Source: Polaromonas naphthalenivorans CJ2 (GTDB taxonomy: Bacteria; Pseudomonadota; Gammaproteobacteria; Burkholderiales; Burkholderiaceae_C). From it: 64,000 nt of DNA. Position 1 is the first letter of the stretch. Each line of letters starts with the position of its first letter. Positions 9,072-18,407 of this stretch are shown one piece after another. The stretch covers positions 289,292 through 353,291 of the forward strand of contig NC_008757.1 of NCBI RefSeq assembly GCF_000015505.1, in the 5' to 3' direction. A model generated the notes under the pieces. That model saw only the letters and a program-made list of their open reading frames with translations, searched no databases and was not told where the DNA came from. The position numbers and the translations under genes are program-made.

Positions 9072-9459
9072 AGCTACGTCCTTGGGACAATAGGTGATGG
9101 ACAGGTTGGGAGACTGGCTTGGCGCCCCAGTGACACTGGCAAGCCGGTAGCTCATTGGCGGTCAGAGCGGTACCCTATTTTGTCAGGTGCCTGGCTAACT
9201 TCCGCAAGGAAACCGTTGCCCAAAGGAAATTCCATGCACGTGAAAGTTGAAGGTCAGCAATGGAGAAAGTTGTAGACCGGGAACGCAGCGGGAGCGGGTA
9301 TTCGCAGAAATTTGGTGAGCGTCAGGTTTCGGCCAAGAGCGGACTGTCGAGCAACCGCCAGTGGCGGTCCACTCAGACTGCAAGCTGACATTTGAAAAGT
9401 GCTATCGACATCAGCCGACCGCTAAGCGACGGTTGTGGCTGGCTGACCGATTCGCCCCC
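9072..9459. other. Intergenic region, decayed repeat
   Basis: About 390 bp with no supportable gene. Around 9340-9450 it holds words (GCAAGCTGACATT, CAGCCGACCGCTAAG) also seen in altered form near 15.7 kb, consistent with the same family of decayed intergenic repeats. Confidence 0.4.
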
Positions 9460-9972
9460 TCAAGCCTCCTTTTTGATGCGGCGACGGAACTCTTGCTGCG
9501 CCGCCTCGGGCATTTCCCGATAAATCGTCAGGAGTGCCTCAACTAGGCTAAATGCGCCCTTGAACTCCTCGTCAGCGCCGCTGAGGCCCTCCCTGCAAAT
9601 CGAAAAACGTGCAAGCGAGCTTGGCTGCTTGCCAAATGAAGCCAGAAAATCGTGCAGTTTGTCATTGAGCTCATCGTAAAGAGGGCCAGAACTGACCTCA
9701 ACGAACCAGGGCTTTAGAGCGTCTTCCGTTTTGCGACCATCCAACTGGACGATGTTGGTGGCGTACGCCTTAGCCGTCAAGCCGACATACCCGACAAATT
9801 TGCTGGGTCCGAAAATCCACTTGCCGTTGGCCTTTACGGCATACCACGCCCTAAAGTGGGAAAGGGTGTTGACCAGGTCATTGTTTTTGCCGGTGGTTTC
9901 GAGCTCCTTTTGGAAGGTGCGGATGTTCTGCAGAACCTGCTCCTGCTTGGTGACGACGCGAATGTGGGGCAT
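9460..9972 (-). CDS. Hypothetical protein, 170 residues
   Basis: The body contains FRAWYAVKANGKWIFGPSKFVGYVGLTAKAY, an αβ segment with many aromatics of the kind seen in small specificity or substrate-recognition domains of restriction-type proteins. Helical N- and C-termini carry many charged residues (REMPEAAQQEFRRRIKK). There is no transmembrane segment or signal peptide. The ATG at 9972 is preceded by an AT-rich divergent region with a strong dyad (10045-10080). I recognise no domain. It lies between defence cassettes, so a host-defence or regulatory role is possible but not shown. Confidence 0.55.
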   Translation of the reverse strand: MPHIRVVTKQEQVLQNIRTFQKELETTGKNNDLVNTLSHFRAWYAVKANGKWIFGPSKFVGYVGLTAKAYATNIVQLDGRKTEDALKPWFVEVSSGPLYDELNDKLHDFLASFGKQPSSLARFSICREGLSGADEEFKGAFSLVEALLTIYREMPEAAQQEFRRRIKKEA

Positions 9973-10551
9973 GACGTTTCCATTAAATGGTTAGATTTCA
10001 GTTTGACTCAGTTCGACCAATTCACCGATTCGATGAGTCAATGTATTCATTGTATCGGTTAATACAAAGTATACATGAATAAAATTGACTGATGACATTT
10101 GGAAAAAAGACGCATGAGGCTGAACACTTCTGGTGTATCCAAGAGTCGGTCTGCTGACGGGGGAGACCGCTCACGGCCACAACTGGCCTCTGGTGAATGC
10201 CGGGTATGCGGCGCTCCAAGTTAGCCTTTGGCTCGTTGGGATGCGAGCCTGGCAGCTAAGCGGTAGGTCTAGGCTGGTCTCTGTCATCCGCGCCCGACCG
10301 ACGGAATGGCTATTGCTGCTATTGCAGTCGTTCCACGGCGGCAGCCTTGATTGGGAATTATCGTGACCAGACTGCCAGAACGTTGGGCTACCTCGCCGCG
10401 GACTGCCGCTCTGGAATTGGGTTATTTGAGTGTCCCAGACAAGAAGGAGTGGGCCTGGCTTTCTTGCGTCCGCAGGTCAAGGTGACGCCTGCTGGTACCA
10501 TCAGTTCAACATCCCAGAATAGGGTTCTTTCGATAAACGAGGAGTGCGATT
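9973..10551. other. Divergent intergenic region
   Basis: 579 bp between divergent genes. The left part (10010-10110) is AT-rich and dyad-bearing. The rest (10150-10440) resembles the decayed dispersed repeat and has no credible coding frame. GGGTTCTTTCGATAAACGAGGAGTGCG just before 10552 provides a GAGGAG ribosome site for the nitrilase-like gene. Confidence 0.45.
10045..10080. promoter_or_regulatory. Dyad-symmetric operator candidate
   Basis: TTGTAT at 10050-10055 and ATACAA at 10062-10067 form an inverted repeat across a 6-nt spacer. An outer pair, ATTCAT (10045-10050) and ATGAAT (10075-10080), shares the same axis region. It lies about 75-110 nt upstream of the 170-residue gene on the minus strand, in an AT-rich island. 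It could be an operator or promoter; no regulator can be assigned. Confidence 0.35.
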
Positions 10552-12294
10552 TTGCGTATCTGTGACGTGGCAACGGCATTGGCACCCCTGAAGCTTGGGC
10601 CGCCTGACTTGGAGATGTTGAGGCCCACCGAAGCACGTTACACCTGTCTACTATTGCAGCCGAGCGGCCCCATATTCGCCGGGAGACAGCGCATCGGCCA
10701 GCACGAACCGGTCGCTGGAGCCCTGAAGGCACGTCAGTTCCTGCAACTCGCGCTAGGAAAACATGCGCACTTAGCCGTCACTCCCGAATACTTCTTCCCC
10801 TGGGATGCGCTCAAAGTTGAGCTACTGGCCGGCACACAACCTTCCCCCGGCAATCTCTGGGTATTGGGCTGCGAAAGCATCGATGCTCCAGCCTTGGCCA
10901 AGTTCCAGGCAGACGTTGGGGATGTCTGTGACGTCGTTCACGAGCCCATTGCGGGGCTTCCTGCTGACCGCGCCCTGTTCGACCCGGTGGTTCACATTTT
11001 CCAGGCATCCCGCGAAGACGGGACGTTCCGGCTGGTCGCCCTGGTGCAGTTCAAGACGTGCCCCTCCCGCGACGACACGTTCTTCGAGGAAGGCCTGCTC
11101 AGGCGAGGCACCACGGTCTACAAGTTCAAGGGACAGGATGGCACGCTTTCCGTCTCGACCATCATCTGCTCAGACGCATTTGCTCTGACGGATGCGGTGA
11201 TGCCAGAGCTTGTTGACCGGTCCACGCTCATTCATATCCAACTCAATCCCGACCCGCGAAACAGCGCCTACCGCCAATATCGGAAGACCACGTTCGAGAC
11301 AGACCCGAGTACATCGGAATGCCACATCGTCTGCCTCAACTGGGCCGGTGCTGTCGTCCAGCACGGCGAGACTGGGCCCCTAGAGACCTGGCCGAAGGTT
11401 GCTGGCTCGGCTTGGTATTGCCCTGACTCACGTTGTAAGTCCGACGACGAAATCGTGCTGCCCAATCACGACCTTGGGCTGTACTACGCCTACATGCAGG
11501 AGCGGCGGCATGCGCTCCTGTTTGACTATGGCGAAGCCGCCTTCGAGCTTCAGATTCCGAAGGTGGTAACCCGAGGCAAAGCTGTCCTGGCAAACAAGAA
11601 CGGACCAGGTGCGGTAGAGCGCTACTGCTGGAACCCTGGGGCGTCTGCCTGGGCTCCTGGGACTCGGCCTGTTAATGCCGGGTTTGAGGCACTGCTTCGC
11701 GGCAACCCGGAAGCGCTGGCGGCGCTATCGCACGCGACCCAAAACGGCTCGCCCCTGGATACGGAACGTCTTCTTGCGCTCACGGTTGGGAGCGCCAACG
11801 GCATGGAGAGCTGGTTTTCTGCGAAGGAAGTCGACTCCTGCCGGATTGGTGCGGACGAGGTCGTGAAGCGCGTGACCGTGGCTCAAGACAATCATGCCGA
11901 CGCCGTCAGCTTTCGGTACGCTCGCATTGAGTCGGCCGCAGAACTTCGGCATCTCCTCGACACGAAAACCGATTGGCCACCTCAACTGGCCGGAGTGGCC
12001 AAGGATTCGCTGATTCATTGGTCGGCGAACGACCCGCATTTCAACGTCAGGACGAGCGACGGGCGCCCAAGCCTCATCGTCAATCTGGGCAATGCACCGG
12101 AGCCTCGCCGGCTGGAGAACACCGCGTCGAAGTTTGTCGAACTGCTGCGAAAAGCTGGCGGCCACCACAAAGACCGGCTCTGCATCGTGTACCGCCGCCT
12201 CGGTGAGCTGAAGTTCGCTCAGTTGCCTTCCACACGGTTTGACGATGCCCTCGGTGACGAAACCGACCTCCTAGCGGTTCAGCCGCTTGAATGA
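10552..12294 (+). CDS. Nitrilase-fold (carbon-nitrogen hydrolase) protein of a putative two-gene defence module
   Basis: 580 residues, TTG or GTG-type start preceded by GAGGAG. The N-terminal ~330 residues show the nitrilase catalytic triad in order and at normal spacing: Glu79 (AVTPEYFFP), Lys168 (VQFKTCPS) and Cys206 (TIICSDAF). Nitrilase enzymes hydrolyse C-N bonds (nitriles, amides, carbamoyl groups), and the fold has been recruited in defence, for example fused to reverse transcriptase in DRT type 1. The C-terminal ~250 residues have no domain I recognise and may bind the partner or a ligand. The stop overlaps the start of the next gene (ATGA), a large zinc-hook ATPase, so the two are translationally coupled. 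The substrate is unknown, and no defence family I can name pairs these two. Confidence 0.7.
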   Translation: MRICDVATALAPLKLGPPDLEMLRPTEARYTCLLLQPSGPIFAGRQRIGQHEPVAGALKARQFLQLALGKHAHLAVTPEYFFPWDALKVELLAGTQPSPGNLWVLGCESIDAPALAKFQADVGDVCDVVHEPIAGLPADRALFDPVVHIFQASREDGTFRLVALVQFKTCPSRDDTFFEEGLLRRGTTVYKFKGQDGTLSVSTIICSDAFALTDAVMPELVDRSTLIHIQLNPDPRNSAYRQYRKTTFETDPSTSECHIVCLNWAGAVVQHGETGPLETWPKVAGSAWYCPDSRCKSDDEIVLPNHDLGLYYAYMQERRHALLFDYGEAAFELQIPKVVTRGKAVLANKNGPGAVERYCWNPGASAWAPGTRPVNAGFEALLRGNPEALAALSHATQNGSPLDTERLLALTVGSANGMESWFSAKEVDSCRIGADEVVKRVTVAQDNHADAVSFRYARIESAAELRHLLDTKTDWPPQLAGVAKDSLIHWSANDPHFNVRTSDGRPSLIVNLGNAPEPRRLENTASKFVELLRKAGGHHKDRLCIVYRRLGELKFAQLPSTRFDDALGDETDLLAVQPLE

Positions 12295-15200
12295 GTCAGG
12301 TAAACACAATGACCAATATTGAGACAGTACGCACGGCCTTCGGCCGCCATTTCCAGCACGTTGTCGAGATGGGCAACGGAGTGGTCCGGGGAGAACGCCA
12401 GCACAACGGCAAGCCCTACGCGGTCGCCTACGTCGACCTGTCCGATGAGGTCGTGGAGCGGGCGCACGGCCTTCAGAGCTATCAGGAACGCCTCATCGGT
12501 GCTGACTTCTTCTCGTCGGACAACGACCTGCGGTGGAATAGCTATTTGTTCTTCTGGGCAGGGCCCAAATCGGCAGCGAGCGAGGAGTTTCAACAAGCGA
12601 AGAAGCTAATTGAGTCAGACAGACATTTCGCTCGGAAATTCGTTCTCAACGAAGATGACTTGGAGCGCCGCTTGGGGCAGAAGCCCCAGGCTGTTGCAAC
12701 GCCTGCGACGCAACAAGGTGATGCTGGTATTGCGTGGGCCGAGCTACTCCGCGCAGATTCTCTGGCAATGCTCCTGGAGCAGAGGCCGAGAACAGCGACT
12801 CTGGAGTTGATAGAAGCTGGCGAAGCATTCAAGGCTGACGTAGGCGCGCCGGCCCCGGCAAAGGCTTCAGCAACGGACGCGCTCGCTACTGGGATGCTGC
12901 GCAAGCTTTCGATTCAGCAATTCCGGCGCATTCATCAGAGCACGGAGTTTGAGTTTGGCGATGTGAACCTCATCACGGCGCCGAACGGGATGGGGAAGAC
13001 TTCCTTGCTGGAAGCAATCGAAGCCTTCTATTGCGGCCGAGTGCGTCGTGACCCCGAGGCCGTGTTTGAGGGTATTTCGGGCGAGCTAGAGGCACCTGAC
13101 GGCCGCCGGCATGCCGTCAAGCTCACTAAGGTTCCTGCGACGCTGAAGGCGCGCAATATGGCTTGGTACGGACGGACCGACGTGCATGCCCAGGCCATCT
13201 CGCAAGGATTCACTCGCTTCAACTTCCTTGATACGGATGCGGCCTTCCGCCTGTCGTCGGAACAAGACCCCGAGCAGATTCAGCTTGACCTCGGCCGGCT
13301 GATTGTCGGCCCGGATACGACGCGTCTTTGGACCTTTCTGTCCAAGCTGAAGGATGACGTCGATACGCGACTGAAAGCACTGGAGGGGCAGCAGCCTAGC
13401 GATGAGCTCAATGTCGACTTGCTGGAGAAAGAGGTAAGTCGACTGGAGACAACCCCGTCTGAATCCACCAGTCTGCGCGTTGCGTTCCGGGAAGGCGTTG
13501 TTCGACTTCGGCCAAGGTGGGTAATCCCAGATGCCAATACTCAGCTGAACGAACAGGAAAAGAGCTCGGTTGCCGAACTCAAGAGCGCCATAAACCGTGC
13601 TCTTGCTGCCGCACCAGTCACGCCAGGCAACAAAAGCGTCCTTCAAGAGCAACTCGCCAAGATGAAGGCGTCCCTGGCCGAAGCGAGGAGGATTCAATCC
13701 TCGTATGAAGCCGCTGTACGTGAAGCGAATGCCGCCGCTGAGAACCAGAAGGCGAGCAAAGAAAATCAACGCTTGGCGGAGTTGTGGGAAAAGATTCTGC
13801 TTGCAGGAGTGCCGGAGCTGGAAAAGCGAATTGGTATAGCAGAACAGCAGGTACAGGCGTTGAGGACCGCCTTGCCTAGCTACCGGGAGGATGCGATTGC
13901 TAGCTTTCCCGAGAAGTATTTCCCTCTCGCGCTGAAGGATGCCCTGTCGGACGCGAAGCGGGAATCCGACCTGGCGCAAGAGTCTTCTCAAACTGCATCG
14001 CGGGCGCTGTCGCAAGCGCAAGAGCTCGGACAAACGTTGGTCGCTTTGCGGCGCGATTTGCACGACGCCTCCGTCGCGGTCATGGGGCAGACTGGAAATC
14101 TGACCGAATGCCCCGTGTGCAAGACAGTCCATGCCGAGCAAGACCTTGCCGAAAAGCTGCACGCGCTCATTGGCTCTGGCGACTCGCAAATGTCGGCAGG
14201 GCTCAGGCAACGTGCACAAACGGCCAAGCAGAACACAGACACCGCTCAGCGTGCCCTGGAAGCCCTGCTGACCCTGGCAAAGTGGCAACAGGCCGCTGGC
14301 CTGGCAGACGACTTGGCATGCAAGGACTTATTCACGCAGCTACAGCATCAGCACGAGAAGCTGAGGGCCGCGCTCCTTGAGTTGCAAGAGGCTCGACAAG
14401 CTGAGAAGACGCTTGGTGCTACAGGAATTCGATTGGATGGCTGGCAGCTGGCCCGTGCAAATGCTCAACGAGGCTTGTCAGAAGGGGTCAACGTGAACGA
14501 CAGGACGCGGTTGCGCCAGGCAATTGAGTTTATGGCGGTACAAATCGGGTTTAACGTCCTGGCGCACGTTCTCACAGCAAAAAAGCCGCAGACGCTAGCC
14601 AATGAAGCGACGATGCTTGCAATAGCAACTGGCGCATCCAGAGGAGTTCCGATGCTGCCGTCTCAGACGGTAGTGGCTGTGGAACGCTTAGTACAGCAGG
14701 CCGAAGCTCGTGTTGCGGCTGCAGCAGAAGTTGAAAGAGCTATTGACTGGCCGGTTGATGCCGCCTATGAAACGCTGCTGTCGGAAGTTCAATCCTGCCT
14801 TTTGGCATATGACAAGGCCGACCACGCAGCAACCCAGGAGACAGAAGCGGATTCAGTCCTCAAGCAAAAGCTAAAGGACCTGGCCGAGGCTAGAGCCCGA
14901 CAAGCGAAGCATGAAGCGTCTCGCAAGAACCTGGCGCGCGCTGCAGCGACGCTATCGAAAGTCGTAGACGAGCACTCTCTCGAAACCGTGACGTCCGAGG
15001 CATTGCGCGCGATTCGAAGCAAAGTGAGCGACGTTTTTTCTCAGATTCACTCGCCGCCAGAGTACGCCTTGGGCAACTTCGAAGATGGGCAGCTCATCGT
15101 GCGCCGCGAAGACGGCGCGACCCACGCCGTCAATCAGGTCAGCACCGGTCAGCGTGCGGCCCTAGCGCTTTCCATCTTCCTGGCGCTGAACGAGAGCGCC

Positions 15201-15434
15201 GGCACTGCCCCGCCCGTCATACTCATTGACGACCCGGTGGCGCATATCGACGACCTCAACGCCTTGTCGTTCCTCGACTACCTGAGGGAACTCGTGGTGA
15301 GTAGCAGGAAGCAAGTCTTCTTCGCGACTGCAGACGCGAGGTTGGCGGCCTTGTTCCAACGAAAATTCGATTTTCTGGGGCCAAACAGATACCGGCGAAT
15401 CAACCTCGACGCCCCTCAGGCAACTGCACAGTAG
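12291..15434 (+). CDS. Rad50/SMC-like zinc-hook ATPase coupled to the nitrilase-like gene
   Basis: 1047 residues, starting at the ATGA overlap. Residues 1-200 form a separate N-terminal domain (with VAYVDLSD and LRWNSYLFFWAG) of unknown fold that is not part of the ATPase. The ABC-type head is split as in SMC/RecN/Rad50. Walker A is TAPNGMGKTSLLEAI (~232-246). Long coiled coils follow, with a zinc hook CPVCKTVH (~604-611) at the turn. The signature is VSTGQRAALALS (~948-959), and Walker B is VILIDDPVAHIDDLN (~973-987). This is the layout of DNA-end or DNA-structure sensing ATPases; defence relatives occur in Lamassu, AriA of PARIS and the ABC-3C systems. Proposed role: sensor for the nitrilase-like effector. 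The ATPase class is secure; its role is inferred. Confidence 0.8.
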   Translation: MSQVNTMTNIETVRTAFGRHFQHVVEMGNGVVRGERQHNGKPYAVAYVDLSDEVVERAHGLQSYQERLIGADFFSSDNDLRWNSYLFFWAGPKSAASEEFQQAKKLIESDRHFARKFVLNEDDLERRLGQKPQAVATPATQQGDAGIAWAELLRADSLAMLLEQRPRTATLELIEAGEAFKADVGAPAPAKASATDALATGMLRKLSIQQFRRIHQSTEFEFGDVNLITAPNGMGKTSLLEAIEAFYCGRVRRDPEAVFEGISGELEAPDGRRHAVKLTKVPATLKARNMAWYGRTDVHAQAISQGFTRFNFLDTDAAFRLSSEQDPEQIQLDLGRLIVGPDTTRLWTFLSKLKDDVDTRLKALEGQQPSDELNVDLLEKEVSRLETTPSESTSLRVAFREGVVRLRPRWVIPDANTQLNEQEKSSVAELKSAINRALAAAPVTPGNKSVLQEQLAKMKASLAEARRIQSSYEAAVREANAAAENQKASKENQRLAELWEKILLAGVPELEKRIGIAEQQVQALRTALPSYREDAIASFPEKYFPLALKDALSDAKRESDLAQESSQTASRALSQAQELGQTLVALRRDLHDASVAVMGQTGNLTECPVCKTVHAEQDLAEKLHALIGSGDSQMSAGLRQRAQTAKQNTDTAQRALEALLTLAKWQQAAGLADDLACKDLFTQLQHQHEKLRAALLELQEARQAEKTLGATGIRLDGWQLARANAQRGLSEGVNVNDRTRLRQAIEFMAVQIGFNVLAHVLTAKKPQTLANEATMLAIATGASRGVPMLPSQTVVAVERLVQQAEARVAAAAEVERAIDWPVDAAYETLLSEVQSCLLAYDKADHAATQETEADSVLKQKLKDLAEARARQAKHEASRKNLARAAATLSKVVDEHSLETVTSEALRAIRSKVSDVFSQIHSPPEYALGNFEDGQLIVRREDGATHAVNQVSTGQRAALALSIFLALNESAGTAPPVILIDDPVAHIDDLNALSFLDYLRELVVSSRKQVFFATADARLAALFQRKFDFLGPNRYRRINLDAPQATAQ

Positions 15435-15997
<563 letters not shown>

Positions 15998-17668
15998 TTA
16001 CGGTACATCATCAGGATGTCGCCATGGACCAAAACCATGCACCTGCAGGTCAAGCTGAAACTGCTCTGGATCCACGAAGCGCAGGAGTCGAAGCTGATCG
16101 GGCTGCGGCAGCTTCGCATAAGCATCCATGCCAGGAAGGTTTGATGGATTCCACCCGAAGACCGCACTTCGGTAGTACAGGTGGTCCCTAAGCACTTGGT
16201 AGGGCTTGATGGATGTGCCAACAATAGCTGGTCGCTTCCTTTCCAACTCCTTCAGCTTGGCGCAAGCCTCACGGGATTTGGCGATCAGGTTCTCCAGACT
16301 TGTATCAAAGCGCTGCAGAGGATTGCAGATCGTGGACACACCTAGTGCGCAAGTAACGTCGTGGAAGAAGGCCACGCACCCCATCAAGTGCGAGTCATAG
16401 AAGCTTGGCTTGGGGCGGTGGGACCAATCCGAGAATGGGGTCGGAATGGCATCGATGCATAACTCAATCAACTGCGGCATGTTTTCAATGCGCACGCGCA
16501 TCAGGGGATTCAGCGCCTCGAACGTGAACGGCCCAGGCCCAGCGAGTCGCAGCGCTATCAGGATGCTTGCAGCGTCCGCAGCGATTTTGCCAAGTTGTCG
16601 GCTGTCGGCTCTCGCGACAACCTTCTGTAAGCACTGCTCGGCCAATTCATTGCGGCCATGGCGAAGGTGCCAGCGCCCCTCCGCGTAGTCAATGACGAAC
16701 ATTAACAAGCCCGAGGGGGCGACCGCGCGCGAATCCGCACGCAACTTGTCGAAATTCGCTTCATCCAGATCGTTCACCTGAGCGCCAAGTTGGTCGTACT
16801 CCTTTGATAGAGCCAAATAAGGGTCGAGGTAGCCCCAGTACATGCGGATGCGGCTGTGTTGTGCCTCATCCGGGAAGTCGCCGTTCCTGTCCAGGCCTGC
16901 AAGCAGCTTACCGACAACCAGCGCGAGAATATCTTGCTCTGGAATGATCTCAGCAGCCATGGCGCACAGCCGCATCGTTGCCATGCCGGCGAGGTACAAC
17001 CCGCGCACCGCGTCAACCGCAGCATCAAGCTCTTGCGGAGAGGAGAAACCGCTCTGCATTTCAACGCGCAGGTTGGCGAGGTCCTGCTCGATGGACGAAT
17101 GTTTGCGCTGAGAACGCTGATCTAGTCTGGCAAGCGTCGAGCGAAACTCACGCGCGTTGATGCCCTTCGGAATTGCTCGCCTGACCGCAGCCTTCCAGGT
17201 GGCCAGATAACTTGTGGTCTCACCAGTGAGCGAAGCTGCATGCACTTCAAGCAGTAGCCGAGCGCTCTCCAGCACCGATCCAGTCTGTTGGCGGGCATCA
17301 GAAAGCATCTGAGCAATCCACGGGGCCACCCAGACTTCGATAAAGCGCTGCAGCCCTTCTGTTTCCGTCGCCTCGGTGACCAGTGGGAGAGCCCTGGCAT
17401 TGGTCAACTCCGTTTCGGCGTCGAGCAGCCATACTTGGACAAGGCTCCGGAGCGCTTCGTCCGAGCCTGCGAGCAGATCCAAGAGCAGGTCTTGCAGGCC
17501 AGCGCGGTGAAGCGAGCCGCTATAGGCATCGATCCGGCCGCCAAACGAGCCGAGGTCGGCGAGTGCATCCTCTTTGTTCCGTGCGATCCCAAGGCCAGAG
17601 GCCAGGCCGTCAATGACGGCGGAGAAGGTAGGCAAGCGTGCGTAGACTGATGGCGGGTGGGTGAGCAT
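15998..17668 (-). CDS. Large hypothetical helical protein (orphan)
   Basis: 556 residues. Almost wholly α-helical by appearance, with TPR-like stretches (YAEGRWHLRHGRNELAEQCL is a typical helix-turn-helix repeat unit) but no nuclease, ATPase, protease or membrane motif. The start at 17668 is shared with a weak upstream region; the region to 17765 is divergent with the next small gene. It sits among defence cassettes, so it may be a stand-alone defence or sensor gene. I do not recognise the family. Codon use resembles its neighbours. Confidence 0.6.
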   Translation of the reverse strand: MLTHPPSVYARLPTFSAVIDGLASGLGIARNKEDALADLGSFGGRIDAYSGSLHRAGLQDLLLDLLAGSDEALRSLVQVWLLDAETELTNARALPLVTEATETEGLQRFIEVWVAPWIAQMLSDARQQTGSVLESARLLLEVHAASLTGETTSYLATWKAAVRRAIPKGINAREFRSTLARLDQRSQRKHSSIEQDLANLRVEMQSGFSSPQELDAAVDAVRGLYLAGMATMRLCAMAAEIIPEQDILALVVGKLLAGLDRNGDFPDEAQHSRIRMYWGYLDPYLALSKEYDQLGAQVNDLDEANFDKLRADSRAVAPSGLLMFVIDYAEGRWHLRHGRNELAEQCLQKVVARADSRQLGKIAADAASILIALRLAGPGPFTFEALNPLMRVRIENMPQLIELCIDAIPTPFSDWSHRPKPSFYDSHLMGCVAFFHDVTCALGVSTICNPLQRFDTSLENLIAKSREACAKLKELERKRPAIVGTSIKPYQVLRDHLYYRSAVFGWNPSNLPGMDAYAKLPQPDQLRLLRFVDPEQFQLDLQVHGFGPWRHPDDVP

Positions 17669-17765
17669 CGGTTTCCGTGATTTCCGGTGGAGCAGGATGG
17701 TGCCAGCGGCGATGATCGCGTTGCCGACGCCAAGATTGTCGGCGATTAACTTAAAGGAACCTCAC

Positions 17766-18050
17766 ATGAAAGAACGGACGCTTCGCCCCATGCTTGCGAT
17801 GAGCCTCGACTGGCACCTAACCCGGGCCCTCGAACAAAACGATTTCTCAGCGGTCAGCGACAAGCTGCGCGATCAGCTGATCGAACGCGGGATGCCACCC
17901 AGGAAGGCGGCGATCAATGCGCCAGTCATGCTGGATGGCATGGACAGGGCGCTCCAGGGCGAGTTTGACTTTAAGCGCATCCGCAACGAGCTGTGCGCTG
18001 AGCGGCGCAGCCGCGACGCGGCCAGCCCGCTCACGCCGGCCGCTGGCTAA
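17766..18050 (+). CDS. Small hypothetical protein (94 residues)
   Basis: The start is the ATG at 17766 (MKERTLRPMLAMSLD), chosen because TAAAGGAACC lies 7-8 nt upstream; the frame opens earlier but overlaps the divergent gene. The protein is helical and charged: WHLTRALEQNDFSAVSDKLRDQLIERG, then GMDRALQGEFDFKRIRNELC. There is no transmembrane segment. It reads away from the 556-residue gene. Function is unknown. Confidence 0.55.
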   Translation: MKERTLRPMLAMSLDWHLTRALEQNDFSAVSDKLRDQLIERGMPPRKAAINAPVMLDGMDRALQGEFDFKRIRNELCAERRSRDAASPLTPAAG

Positions 18051-18407
18051 CGCAGGTCGCTATACGGCGTACAGGGTTCGCATAGGGCGCTGCGGCCCAT
18101 CCGGAAACGTAGAGCTGGCGAGCCCTTCAAGGAGGGCTTGCTGGATGCTTTCCCTGACTGGTCGGTCGTGCTCGGATCGTAGTCAAAGCACGTCGAGAAA
18201 CTGTTCTCTGCTAACACAGCAGTCATACATGCCGCTGTATGTCGAATGTCCTGTGATGGACTTCAGTTCGACTACTTTGTCTTTGTCGAAATTGCCTTGC
18301 CTTGCCTTGCCTTGCCTTGATAATTTACGTCTTGAAACACGTTGCGACAACCTGTTTATGATCCCTTGGGGCGCATGACAGAACCATCTTGAAAAACCAA
18401 TTTATTT
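18051..18407. other. Intergenic region upstream of the helicase operon
   Basis: 357 bp, no supportable gene. It carries the TTGCC pentamer repeat and a weak promoter-like pair, TTGAAA (18332-18337) and TATGAT (18357-18362), with a 19-nt spacer. No strong Shine-Dalgarno precedes the ATG at 18408. Confidence 0.4.
18292..18316. repeat. Tandem pentanucleotide repeat (TTGCC)5
   Basis: Five perfect TTGCC units immediately followed by TTGATAATTT, about 90 bp upstream of the first gene of the helicase operon and just upstream of the best promoter-like sequence. A change in copy number would move upstream elements relative to the promoter. Confidence 0.85.

Noticed and set aside
13086..14288. 400-residue minus-strand frame opposite the zinc-ATPase
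   Set aside because: Arg/Leu/Gln-rich antisense frame of the coiled-coil region; the sense gene has clear motifs.
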